Shown here piece after piece: positions 8,412-18,073 of a DNA stretch of 64,000 bases. Position 1 is the first letter of the stretch; the number at the start of each line of letters is the position of its first letter. A program made the position numbers and the translations under genes. Under the pieces are notes generated by a model. That model saw only the letters and a list, made by a program, of their open reading frames with translations, searched no databases and was not told the origin of the DNA. Origin of the DNA: Verrucomicrobiales bacterium (lineage in GTDB: Bacteria; Verrucomicrobiota; Verrucomicrobiia; Limisphaerales; JAYPXF01); assembly GCA_002715965.1 (NCBI GenBank), contig PBAL01000007.1, positions 1-64,000 on the forward strand, read 5' to 3'.

Positions 8412-11400
8412 AGTCGAAGACATCTATGGCTTGTCCCCCCTGCAGGAGGGGATGCTGTTTCACTCGCTGTATGCGCCGGAGAGCGGGACGTATGTCGAGC
8501 AGCGGTGGTGCGTGATTGAAGGGGCGCTGGATATTGAGGCGTTCCAGACGGCGTGGAAGCAGGTGGTCAACCGACATGCAGCTTTGCGCTCGGAGTTTCA
8601 CTGGGAAGAAACCGAGCAACCCGTTCAGGTGGTTTACGACGAGGTTTCGCCGGAATGGGTGTTGGAATCAAACGAGCCGTTTGAGGATTTTCTTCAACGT
8701 GATCGTGAGCGCGGATTCTCGCTCGATCGTGCTCCGTTGATCCGCTTTGCGCTGTTTCCGCAGGGATCAGATCGGCATCGCTTCGTCTGGACCTTTCATC
8801 ACGTCCTGATGGATGGCTGGGGCAATGGCGTGCTCATTCGGGAAGTCTTGGCGTATTACGAAGCTGCCAAGTCCTGCCAGGCGATCCGCCTGCCGGAGCC
8901 CATGTCCTACAAGGGCTACATTGATTGGTTGGATGTCCGGGAGGCCGATGGGGATACCGACTACTGGCGAGGTGTCTTGGAGGGTTTTGAGCGACCCGTT
9001 GAATTGGCGAGCAGCTTGAAGCCGATTGGCGGAAGTGAAGCTGGATATGCCGACCGTCGACGACGAGTTGATACTGTTGCGACCAAGATGCTGGAAGAAG
9101 CCGCTCGTCGTCATCACCTGACCCTGAACACCTTGGTGCAGGGCGCGTGGGCGGTGCTATTGAATCGCTATACCAGTGAGAACGATGTTTTGTTCGGCGC
9201 GACGATATCGGGGCGTCCGACCGAGTTGGAGGGAGTCGAATCGGCCATTGGCTTGTTCATCAACACCGTGCCCGTTCGGGTAGGTATCGATGACAATCAG
9301 TCGGTTGTCGATTGGTTGGGCGGGATTCAGCGCGAGCAGCGGAATCGGGAGACGCATGGGTTTTCGCGCCTGCTGGAGTTGCAGTCTTTTACCGGCGTGC
9401 CCAGTGGTGTGCCTTTGTTCGAGTCGCTGATTGTCTTTGAGAATTATCCGATCTCCATCGACGCGGTGTTGGAACGAGACACCGCCGGGCTGAAGTTGGT
9501 TGAGCGTGACGGCTTTGAGCGCACGAATTATCCGCTGACCTTGATCGTGCTTCCCGGCGAGGAGTTGGAGTTCAGCTTTCGTTTCGAAACGGATCGTTTC
9601 TCGGAGGCCGCGATCGATCGATTGGCGGCACAGTTGGAAGTCATCCTGAAGTCATTTGCTGGGGGCATGGATCAGCCGATGGCCGAGCTTGATCTGCTCG
9701 GTGATGATGAACGGAAACGGCTGGAAGAGTTGGGACGGGGCGAGGAAGTTTCAATCGATGCTCCACCGATTCATCAGCGGTTTTCGGATCAGGCGAAAGC
9801 GAACCCTGATCGTCTTGTATTGACGGTGCCGCATGCCGGTGAGGAGGTTTCGTATGCCGATTTGGATCGGGATTCGAGTCGCTTGGCAGCTTGGCTGAGC
9901 GGAACGCACAAGGTTGGCAAAGGCGCGCGGGTGGGTGTTTTTCTGAGACGAACATCGTTGTTGCCGCTGGGGCTCCTGGGTGTGCTGAAGGCCGGGGCTG
10001 CCTATGTGCCGCTCGACCGGGATTTTCCCGCGAATCGACTGCAATACATGGCAAAGGATGCGGAGCTTGAGGTCATTTTGTTCGATGGCGATGAGACGGA
10101 GGTGGCTGAGGTGTTTGGGGAAGCGCGCTTGGCTCGGCTCGATCGAGCGACGTTGGAAGGCAATTCGGGCATGTGCGCCGAATGCGAGGATGATGATCTG
10201 GCCTACATCATTTATACGAGCGGGAGCACCGGCGATCCCAAGGGTGTGGCGATTACGCATGGAAATCTGAGCAACTTTTTGACGGCCATGGAGCGGTCGC
10301 CGGGGATGTGTCGCGATGATGTGCTCCTGGCGATCACCACGGTGTCTTTCGACATTGCGGCCCTCGAACTGTTCCTGCCTTTGAGCGTCGGCGGCCGCAT
10401 TGTGTTGGCGAGTTCCGACGAGGCACGGGATGGCGAGGCCTTGCTGCGCTTGATTCGCACGCAGGAAGTCAACGTGATGCAGGCCACCCCGGCGACTTGG
10501 CGATTGTTGGTGGAGTGTCTCGATGATCTTGCGGGTTTCCCCTGTCGGATCTTTTGTGGCGGTGAAGCCTTGGACGTTTTCCTGGCGCGCAAGCTCATCG
10601 CCAGCGGCCAACCGGCCTGGAATCTCTACGGTCCGACGGAAACGACCATCTGGTCCGGCGCCTTGCAACTGACCGAGGGCTTGTTGGCGGGTGGCAATGT
10701 TCCCGTGGGTGCTCCGATCCTGAATACTCAGTTGCGCGTTGTGGATGCGAATGGGCGGCTGGTTCCGGCCGGGGGTGTGGGCGAGTTGCAGATTGGCGGG
10801 CTGGGCTTGAGTCCGGGGTATTGGCGTCGGGATGAATTGACTCGCGACCGTTTTCGAGACGGTTTCTATCGAACCGGCGACTCCGTGCGGCTGCGTGATG
10901 ATGGGCTTTTCGAATTCATCGGTCGGATGGATGGGCAAATCAAGCTGCGTGGTTTTCGGATCGAATTGGGTGAGATCGAAGCGGTCTTGAACGCCATCCC
11001 GGAGATCGCGCAGGGCATTGCCATCGTGCGGGAGACCGAGTCGGCGGAGAAGGAACTGGTGGCTTTCGTGCGCCTGCGGGAAAGCGGTGCAAATCAGTCG
11101 GTAGATCGTTGGCGATCGGAAATGCGATCACAGCTGCCGGACTACATGGTTCCGGCTCGTATCGAGGTGGTTGATGACTTTCCCAAGACCCTGAACGAAA
11201 AAATCGATCGTCGCGCGCTGGCATCGCTGGCGCTCAGCTCATCCAGTTCGCCGGAGGCGACCGGCCGCTTTGATTCGCCGAATGAAGAAATCGTGGCCGG
11301 GATCTGGAGTGAAGTGTTGGGGCGTCCGGTTACCTCTGGCGAAGACCACTTTTTTGAACTCGGTGGCCACTCCTTGTCCGCGGCGCGGGTGGTTGGTCGG

Positions 11401-14400
11401 GTGCGCGAGGCATTGGGCTGCGAGGTGGAACTGCGGCGTCTTTTCGAGCGACCACGATTGCGCGAGTTCGTTGCCGGTCTGGGGGTGGATGATGGCCAAT
11501 GCGTTGAACCCATCCCGCGAGTCGAAGCAAACAATGAGCGTTTGCCGTTATCACCTGCGCAACGGCGGCAATGGTTGATGGTCGGGCTGCTTCCCCTGGC
11601 ATCGCTTTACACCATCCCAACGGCGGTCACGATTCGAGGGAAACTCTCCCGCGAACGGCTGGAAGCGAGTCTGCAAAAGATTGCCGGCCGGCACGATATG
11701 TTGCGCATGTCGTTTCACGAGGAAGGCGGGGAGCCGTTTGCAAAATTGCACGACAAAATCGACGTGGCCCTGGAATGGGCGGAGTCCGCTGATGATCTCG
11801 ATGCCGAAATCAATCGACGAATTCGGGAGCCGATTGCGCTGGAAAACGCGCCGTTGTGGCAAGCGACGGCATTCAAAGTATCAGCCAACGAACATGTCGT
11901 TGTGCTCATGCTGCATCACATCCTGGCGGATGGCTGGTCGATGGGGATTCTGGTGCGGGACCTGGCAGCGGCCTATGAACAGGAGGAAAGTGGCAAGGCA
12001 CAGTTGCGGTATGTGGACCACGTCGCCTGGCAGGAAGCGCAGGACACCGCAGGCGATCTTGATTATTGGCGCGAACAGTTGAGGGGCTTGCCGCTGGAAC
12101 TGAATCTTCCGACCGATCTTCCGCGTCCCTCGGAGCTTGCCTTTGCCGGCGGCAATGTTGACTTCGAACTCAGCAGTGATGACTTGGCTGCGCTTCGCCA
12201 AATCGGCCAACAAGCCGGAACGACGCTCTTCATGACCTTGTTCGCCGCGTTCAATGTCTTGCTTCAGCGATACTCTGATGAGAACGACATTGCGATTGGA
12301 ACTCCGGTGGCGAATCGGCCGCGTCCGGAACTGGAGTCGATCATCGGCTTGTTCGTCAACACGGTGGTCCTGCGCACCAAGCTCGGTGGCAATCCCACCT
12401 TTGGTGAGTTGCTGACTCAGGTGCGGCAAACCACCCTCGACGCCTATCGCCATCAGTCCGCCGGTTTCGAAGAAGTTGTGGATGCCCTGGGCGTTGCGCG
12501 CAGTCGGTCGAACACCCCGCTGTTTCAGGTTCTTTTCACCTTGCAGAACGCTCCGTGGGAACCGGTGCAGGTAAGCGGGCTCGAATGGTCGCCGATGACC
12601 TTGGAGCCCGGAACGGCCAAGTTCGATCTGAGTGTTTCCATGCGCGAGGAGATCGATGGATTGACCGGGCGCATTGAATATCGCAGCGACCTTTTTCTCC
12701 CCGAAACGATCGGGCGATTTGCGAAACACTTTGTTCATCTGATTCGTTCCTTGCCGGACCAGATCGAGCAGCCGCTCTCGGCACTTTCCGTCCTACCTGC
12801 GGATGACCGCGCCCTGGTGATGCGATGGGGCAATGCGTCCGCCTGCAAGCCGCTCGCTGAATCAGCGACCATTCATGAGCGATTCCAGCAGCAGGCGAAG
12901 GAGACACCGAATGCCTTGGCGGTGGTGCGAGGGGACGAATCGCTCAGTTACCGCGAACTCGACGCGCAGTCGGATCGATTGGCTTCGGCTTTGCGGGGAT
13001 TGGGTGTCGGGTGCGAGACACCCGTGGGAGTCGTGGCCAGCCGGGCTCCGGAAACGATGGTGATTCTATTGGGGATTCTGAAGGCGGGCGGGGCGTATGT
13101 TCCGTTGGATGCCGATCTTCCGCGGGCGCGAGTGGAGTTGATGCTGGCGGATGCGCAGATTGGAATTGTGCTCGGCGCGGAGGCGGACGCGCTGGTGTCT
13201 TGGTTGCCGGACTCGGAACCGGATGAGATGGCGGAGCTGGGTGCCTTTGTTGCCCGCACGAACACGGACGTCTCCGGCTCAACTGTTGACGCGTCTTCGG
13301 CCAGCATGGCCTACGTCATTTACACCTCGGGCTCGACCGGCATCCCCAAGGGTGTCGCCACGCCGCACCGGGGCGTGCTCCGGTTGGTGCGCGATACGGA
13401 CTTCATGAGTTTCAGCTCCCAGGATGTCTATTTGCAGGCTGCGCCATTGGGGTTTGACGCTTCGACCTTGGAAGTTTGGGGAGCCTTGTTGAATGGCGCG
13501 AAGGTGGTTCTCCCGGATTCTGGTTTTTTGGCCTTGGAGGAGATTGTGGAGTTGGTGGAATCCCACAGCGTGACGACCCTCTGGCTTACGGCCGGTTTGT
13601 TTCACCTGATGGTGGATGAGCAATTCGAGCGATTGCGCTCGGTGAAGCAGCTGCTGGCCGGTGGGGATGTCTTGTCCTTGCCGCATCTCGGTCGGGCCCA
13701 TGCCCTTGCGCCGCAAACGCAGTTGATCAACGGATACGGTCCGACCGAAGGCACGACCTTCACCTGTTGCCATTCTTTCACGGACGACGAGTTGAACGAT
13801 TGGCAGATCATGCGAACTGTGCCGATTGGAAATCCGATCGCGAACACCTCGGTTTACGTTCTCGATTCGGATCTGAATCCCACGCCGGTGGGTGTTCCGG
13901 GCGAACTGTATCTGGGTGGATTGGGGCTCGCTCGTGGATACGTCAATCAACCGGCGACGACGGCCGAGAGATTTGTGCCGAATCCATTCTTCGATTTTCA
14001 GAAAGACGCGATGGTCGATGAGAACCTGACGCTGTATCGCACGGGAGACCGCGTGCGTTGGCGGGCCGACGGTGCCATTGAATTCCTTGGCCGCATCGAT
14101 GAGCAGGTGAAAGTCAGGGGCTTCCGCGTCGAGCCGGGTGAGATTGAAACCGCGTTGAAGACGCACTCCGAGATCAATGACGCGGTGGTAACCGTGGCTG
14201 ACGAAGGTGGACACAAGCAACTCATCGCCTATCTGACCGGGGAAACCCAAGAGGTCGGCGAACTGCGCAGTCATCTGATGGACTCGTTGCCGGTTCAGTT
14301 TGTGCCGGCGCACTACGTCTGGCTGGATGCCTTGCCCGTGACACCCAACGGCAAGGTGGACCGAGCCGCGTTGCCGACCCCGGATTGGAGCCGGGCAGAA

Positions 14401-15942
14401 AACGCGGCGGATCGCAAGGCGACCGAACGAGAGGAGCAGATTCAGGCGATCTGGGCTTCGCTTTTGCCGGTGCAGGACGTTGGTCTGGATGACAATTTCT
14501 TCGAGTTGGGCGGCGACTCGATCATGGCCCTGCAGATCGTAAGTCGGATGAAACGCGTCGGGCTGGAGACGACTCCGGCAATGCTCTTTCAACACCAGAC
14601 CGTGGCGGAGCTGGCGCAGGTGGTGACGTCCGAGCGTAAATTGGTTCCGGCGGAATTACGCGAGCCTTCAGGGAACCCTTTTAAGCCGACTCCAATTCAG
14701 TGCTGGTTTGATGAACTGGGACTGGTGAATCCGAATCATTTCAATCAGGCGATCTGCATCGTGGGTCCCGCGGGGATGGACCGGGAAGCCTTGGACTTGG
14801 CGTTGTCCGCGGTGGTTCGTCATCACGACGCACTGCGTTTGCGCAAGAGGCAAGGGGTCTACGAATACGCCGCGATTGAGCCGGTGGGTGTGGAATGGCA
14901 TGACGGTGAGTCGCCGGAGGAACTTGCACCCAAAGTACACGCCAGCCTTGATTTGAAGGCTGGGCCGGTATTTCGAGCTGTCGGATTGCGTGATGCCGTG
15001 GCGAAGGAAGAGACGCTCTTGTTGGTCGCTCACCACCTGGTGGTGGATGGCGTTTCCTGGCGGATCTTGATGGAAGATCTGCAGGATGCGTATCGGCAAG
15101 CTCGTCGTAAGCGGGAGATCGTGTTGCCGCCGAAGACGGCGAATTTTGAGGCCTGGTCCGCGGCGTTGTGCAAATCCGTCGAACGAGCTGAGCAAGACGC
15201 TGATTATTGGGAAGCGATTGCCGCGAGCGCCCAATCGTTGACGCCTCCTGAAGCAGGTGAATCAGAGGTGGCTCAGTTTGATCTGACCGAAGATGAGACG
15301 AGGAAGTTGCTGGTTACAGAAGAGCGGAATGAGACTTTGGCGCGTTTGCTCACCGCGTTTGTTGCTACCGTGCAGCAAAAGAGCGGTGATTCGCAGCTAA
15401 CCATTGACCTCGAAGGTCACGGTCGCGAGGGAGCGGGATTGGGCTGCGATCTGGATGTTTCCCGGACGGTTGGCTGGTTCACCTCCGTTTATCCGGTGAA
15501 CCTGTCTGGTGATCACGAATCGATAAAGCGTGAGCTTGAGCGAGTGCCGTCTGGCGGGCTCAGTTACGGCGTCTTGCGACACCTTGCCGGTCGCGAGTCC
15601 GTGAGAGTTCCTTCCCAGGTGGCGTTCAATTACCTCGGACAACTGGACGGCCAAACGACCGAAGGATTTCGGCGAACCGAAGTTCCCGGACCGGCCGTGG
15701 ATCCGGCCAACGGTGAGACGCACGCGATTACGGTCAATTGCTGGATTGCGAACGGTCGACTTTCCGGAGAATGGCGATCACCGGCTGCGGGAACACTGGC
15801 CGCCGGCTTTCGGGATGAGTTGGCGAACTCGTTGGCTGATGATTCGTCCGGTGTATCGCCGTTTGATCTCGCGGACTTGAACGCCGACCAACTCGCCCAG
15901 ATTGCCGGTCAAATCAGCTTCGGCGGAGATGACGATGAATAA
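8404..15942 (+). CDS. Non-ribosomal peptide synthetase, two modules: C-A-PCP-C-A-PCP-E (Gly-like, Val-like)
   Basis: This 2512-residue protein begins with a C domain carrying SPLQEGMLFH, typical of domains that accept a D-residue from an upstream epimerase, and HHVLMDG near 132. The first A domain (YTSGSTG near 604) has pocket D-I-L-Q-F-G-L-I-W, one residue from a known Gly code; its last core motif reads NEKIDR instead of NGKxDR. Carrier Ser is at about 990 (GGHSL). The second C domain has HHILADG near 1171. The second A domain (YTSGSTG near 1640) has pocket D-A-L-W-L-G-G-T-F, closest to the Val code D-A-F-W-I-G-G-T-F-K. Carrier Ser is at about 2039 (GGDSI), followed by an epimerization domain (HHLVVDG near 2210, EGHGRE, FNYLGQLDG). 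The protein ends after the epimerase with no thioesterase or reductase. Pocket calls were made by eye. Confidence 0.95.
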   Translation: MAEVEDIYGLSPLQEGMLFHSLYAPESGTYVEQRWCVIEGALDIEAFQTAWKQVVNRHAALRSEFHWEETEQPVQVVYDEVSPEWVLESNEPFEDFLQRDRERGFSLDRAPLIRFALFPQGSDRHRFVWTFHHVLMDGWGNGVLIREVLAYYEAAKSCQAIRLPEPMSYKGYIDWLDVREADGDTDYWRGVLEGFERPVELASSLKPIGGSEAGYADRRRRVDTVATKMLEEAARRHHLTLNTLVQGAWAVLLNRYTSENDVLFGATISGRPTELEGVESAIGLFINTVPVRVGIDDNQSVVDWLGGIQREQRNRETHGFSRLLELQSFTGVPSGVPLFESLIVFENYPISIDAVLERDTAGLKLVERDGFERTNYPLTLIVLPGEELEFSFRFETDRFSEAAIDRLAAQLEVILKSFAGGMDQPMAELDLLGDDERKRLEELGRGEEVSIDAPPIHQRFSDQAKANPDRLVLTVPHAGEEVSYADLDRDSSRLAAWLSGTHKVGKGARVGVFLRRTSLLPLGLLGVLKAGAAYVPLDRDFPANRLQYMAKDAELEVILFDGDETEVAEVFGEARLARLDRATLEGNSGMCAECEDDDLAYIIYTSGSTGDPKGVAITHGNLSNFLTAMERSPGMCRDDVLLAITTVSFDIAALELFLPLSVGGRIVLASSDEARDGEALLRLIRTQEVNVMQATPATWRLLVECLDDLAGFPCRIFCGGEALDVFLARKLIASGQPAWNLYGPTETTIWSGALQLTEGLLAGGNVPVGAPILNTQLRVVDANGRLVPAGGVGELQIGGLGLSPGYWRRDELTRDRFRDGFYRTGDSVRLRDDGLFEFIGRMDGQIKLRGFRIELGEIEAVLNAIPEIAQGIAIVRETESAEKELVAFVRLRESGANQSVDRWRSEMRSQLPDYMVPARIEVVDDFPKTLNEKIDRRALASLALSSSSSPEATGRFDSPNEEIVAGIWSEVLGRPVTSGEDHFFELGGHSLSAARVVGRVREALGCEVELRRLFERPRLREFVAGLGVDDGQCVEPIPRVEANNERLPLSPAQRRQWLMVGLLPLASLYTIPTAVTIRGKLSRERLEASLQKIAGRHDMLRMSFHEEGGEPFAKLHDKIDVALEWAESADDLDAEINRRIREPIALENAPLWQATAFKVSANEHVVVLMLHHILADGWSMGILVRDLAAAYEQEESGKAQLRYVDHVAWQEAQDTAGDLDYWREQLRGLPLELNLPTDLPRPSELAFAGGNVDFELSSDDLAALRQIGQQAGTTLFMTLFAAFNVLLQRYSDENDIAIGTPVANRPRPELESIIGLFVNTVVLRTKLGGNPTFGELLTQVRQTTLDAYRHQSAGFEEVVDALGVARSRSNTPLFQVLFTLQNAPWEPVQVSGLEWSPMTLEPGTAKFDLSVSMREEIDGLTGRIEYRSDLFLPETIGRFAKHFVHLIRSLPDQIEQPLSALSVLPADDRALVMRWGNASACKPLAESATIHERFQQQAKETPNALAVVRGDESLSYRELDAQSDRLASALRGLGVGCETPVGVVASRAPETMVILLGILKAGGAYVPLDADLPRARVELMLADAQIGIVLGAEADALVSWLPDSEPDEMAELGAFVARTNTDVSGSTVDASSASMAYVIYTSGSTGIPKGVATPHRGVLRLVRDTDFMSFSSQDVYLQAAPLGFDASTLEVWGALLNGAKVVLPDSGFLALEEIVELVESHSVTTLWLTAGLFHLMVDEQFERLRSVKQLLAGGDVLSLPHLGRAHALAPQTQLINGYGPTEGTTFTCCHSFTDDELNDWQIMRTVPIGNPIANTSVYVLDSDLNPTPVGVPGELYLGGLGLARGYVNQPATTAERFVPNPFFDFQKDAMVDENLTLYRTGDRVRWRADGAIEFLGRIDEQVKVRGFRVEPGEIETALKTHSEINDAVVTVADEGGHKQLIAYLTGETQEVGELRSHLMDSLPVQFVPAHYVWLDALPVTPNGKVDRAALPTPDWSRAENAADRKATEREEQIQAIWASLLPVQDVGLDDNFFELGGDSIMALQIVSRMKRVGLETTPAMLFQHQTVAELAQVVTSERKLVPAELREPSGNPFKPTPIQCWFDELGLVNPNHFNQAICIVGPAGMDREALDLALSAVVRHHDALRLRKRQGVYEYAAIEPVGVEWHDGESPEELAPKVHASLDLKAGPVFRAVGLRDAVAKEETLLLVAHHLVVDGVSWRILMEDLQDAYRQARRKREIVLPPKTANFEAWSAALCKSVERAEQDADYWEAIAASAQSLTPPEAGESEVAQFDLTEDETRKLLVTEERNETLARLLTAFVATVQQKSGDSQLTIDLEGHGREGAGLGCDLDVSRTVGWFTSVYPVNLSGDHESIKRELERVPSGGLSYGVLRHLAGRESVRVPSQVAFNYLGQLDGQTTEGFRRTEVPGPAVDPANGETHAITVNCWIANGRLSGEWRSPAAGTLAAGFRDELANSLADDSSGVSPFDLADLNADQLAQIAGQISFGGDDDE

Positions 15943-16019
15943 CGTAGCAGCCGAGGTGACGAGGCTCACTTCTAGTGTTCGCCGGAGAAAGCATGAGCCT
16001 CGTCACCTCGGCTGCTACG
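15943..16019. repeat. Perfect 26-bp inverted repeat between NRPS and MATE genes
   Basis: The left arm 15943-15968 (starting cgtagcagccgaggtgacga) and right arm 15994-16019 are exact reverse complements, separated by 25 bases. The left arm begins on the base after the NRPS stop codon, and the right arm ends 14 bases before the MATE start codon. There is no T-run, so a classical intrinsic terminator is doubtful. The length, perfection and placement suggest a dispersed palindromic (REP/MITE-like) element or an RNA stem that insulates or stabilises the transcript. No second copy was noticed in the window. Confidence 0.85.
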
Positions 16020-16032
16020 AGACTGGAATTGC

Positions 16033-17355
16033 ATGAAGGACAAGTCCCTCTTTCAACTCAGCTTCCCGCTGCTGCTCAATGCCCTGGTCGGGATGGTGGT
16101 CATGTTGGTGGACATGATGATCATCAGCTCGTATTCGGAAGATGCGGCTGCTGCGGTGAGCATCGCCAATCAGATTCTCCTGGTGGCGTTCGATTTGTCC
16201 GCGCTGCTCGCGGCCGGCGCGGTGGTGATGGTCTCGCGCAGCCTGGGCGCGGACGATCCCGAGGAGGCGAAACGAATGGCCGAGGCGGCCATGGTGGGAA
16301 ACGCATTCGTCAGTCTCGCTCTGGGAGCGATCATTCTGCTGACCGCCACTCACTTGCTGTCAGCGATCAATTGCCCTGAGAAGATCTTCGTCGATGCCAC
16401 CACCTACCTGCGGGTGGGAGCGTTCACGATCCTGTTTAATGGCGTGATGATGGCAGCCACGTCCACGCTTCGTGGCTATGGTGAAACCCGTATAATCCTT
16501 TTCCTGGGAGTCATTGCCTATGCCGTCTATCTGCTAAGCGCCTACTGCATGATCTTTGGTAAAGGACCGCTGCCCGAGTTGGGCGTTTTCGGATCCGCCC
16601 TGGCCACCTTGATTGTCCGTGCCAGCGCGGTGATTGCTCTCCTGTTTGTTTTCGCCCGGAAACTGAAGCTGATTCCCGCGTTCTGGCGACACACGCTGGT
16701 GGAACAGAAGCTGCGCATCAAAAAGCTGTTCGATCTCTCGTGGCCGGGAGCCTTCGACAATCTGGCCTACGGCTTCTACCAGATGATCCTCGTCAGTTAC
16801 ATCGCCACCTTCAGCGTCGCGATGCTCCTGAGCCGAACCTTCACTCTCACCCTGACCGCCGTCCTGACCGTTGTGCTGATGTCCATCAGCCAGGCCAACG
16901 AAGTCATGGTCGGCTATCGGCATGGAGGAAACCGACCCAAAGAAATCAATCCCTGCATCTTCCGATCATCGCTGATCTCAACCCTTCTGACCACCGCGTT
17001 CGCGATCCTCCTCTACCTCTTCGCCGGCCCGTTGATCTCACTCTTCACCGACCAGCCACGCATCCACGAACTGGCGAAACAACTCCTCTGGCTCACCATC
17101 TTCGTCCAGCCCTTCAGCGCGGTGAACACCATCCTCTTCCATTCGCTCAAGACCATGGGCGACGTGGTCGTTCCCGTCGCCGGCACCCAGATCATGATGT
17201 GGTGCCTCAGCGTCCCGGTCGCCTACTACCTCGCCGTAAAAATGCAACTCGGCGTTGTCGGCCTCTGGTACGTCCTCATCATGGAAGAAGCATTGAAGGC
17301 GGCTTTCCTTCTGATTCGCTGGCGCTATCGGCCGGCTTCACCCGCCGAAGCCTGA
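16033..17355 (+). CDS. MATE-family multidrug/metabolite efflux transporter
   Basis: This 440-residue, strongly hydrophobic protein has about twelve predicted membrane segments in two homologous halves, as in MATE antiporters that export drugs or metabolites using Na+ or H+ gradients. The start region (KSLFQLSFPLLLNALVGMVV), the paired helices up to about 200 and the second half with SWPGAFDNLAYGFYQM fit the family, and the length is normal. It lies 90 bases downstream of the NRPS in the same direction, with only a 26-bp inverted repeat between. Export of, and self-protection from, the cluster product is the likely role, inferred from position. Confidence 0.9.
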   Translation: MKDKSLFQLSFPLLLNALVGMVVMLVDMMIISSYSEDAAAAVSIANQILLVAFDLSALLAAGAVVMVSRSLGADDPEEAKRMAEAAMVGNAFVSLALGAIILLTATHLLSAINCPEKIFVDATTYLRVGAFTILFNGVMMAATSTLRGYGETRIILFLGVIAYAVYLLSAYCMIFGKGPLPELGVFGSALATLIVRASAVIALLFVFARKLKLIPAFWRHTLVEQKLRIKKLFDLSWPGAFDNLAYGFYQMILVSYIATFSVAMLLSRTFTLTLTAVLTVVLMSISQANEVMVGYRHGGNRPKEINPCIFRSSLISTLLTTAFAILLYLFAGPLISLFTDQPRIHELAKQLLWLTIFVQPFSAVNTILFHSLKTMGDVVVPVAGTQIMMWCLSVPVAYYLAVKMQLGVVGLWYVLIMEEALKAAFLLIRWRYRPASPAEA

Positions 17356-17381
17356 GACTGACTCCGGTTGATGTACCTCAT

Positions 17382-17849
17382 TTAGTTGCCGCGGATCTGA
17401 GTGAAGATCGCAATCGCGGATGCGCCGGTGATTTCCTTGTGTCGTTGTCCACCGAGCCAGGCTCCCCAGGTGTCGGAATGGAGAGTCTTTTGTCCGCCGT
17501 CATACGATTGCCCGGTCAATGGATCGAACCAGCGAATCTTGAAGGTCTTGCCGATGGCTTCCGGCAGGTCGCCGTAGATGCCGGTGCGGTTGTTCGCCAG
17601 ATAGAAGAGATAGGTGCTTTCGCCATCCGTGAGAATGGGAGTGGAGAAGGCGCGCATGTCGGTCTTCAGGTTGAGCAATGGGAATTCGCGGAACAAGGCG
17701 GCCATGTGGCGGTAGTAGAGAAAGTGGGGTTGCTGTTCCTGGGGCAGGGCGAAGGGGTCGTTGACGACGTTGTACCACGAGGCGTTCTACCAGTAGTAGG
17801 TCGGATAAGCGCCGGCGAAGACGCATTGGTAGGCGCGATCGAGGCCTAA
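17382..17849 (-). pseudogene. C-terminal fragment of a hydrolase-like protein with an internal amber codon
   Basis: On the - strand a continuous conserved-looking C-terminus reads GLDRAYQCVFAGAYPTYYW, then TAG (complement of 17787-17789), then NASWYNVVNDPFALPQEQQ and on through YLFYLANNRTGIYGDLPEA and RWFDPLTGQSYDGG to a TAA at 17382-17384. The tail resembles C-terminal beta-domains of secreted glycoside-hydrolase-like proteins (DUF4038/apiosidase-like), but I am not sure of the family. No N-terminal part is present upstream. With a nonsense codon and a missing N-terminus, it looks like a decaying gene remnant. Amber recoding is unlikely because TAG terminates several intact genes here. Confidence 0.6.
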
Positions 17850-18073
17850 ACCGACTTCAACAACTGGACGCCACTCAAGACGAACACACCGTCGGGCGGC
17901 ATCGTTCAACACCTCGATAACGGGGCGGCCGCGCTTCCGATGCGGGTCTATCGCGGACGATTACAGCAGTAACTTCACCAGGTCGATCACATCGAATCGC
18001 GCGCCAGAGTCTTGTTGATGCCTTTATCGGAGGTTGTGCGAACGGGCGTTCCTGACGATGATCTGCGCGCCGG

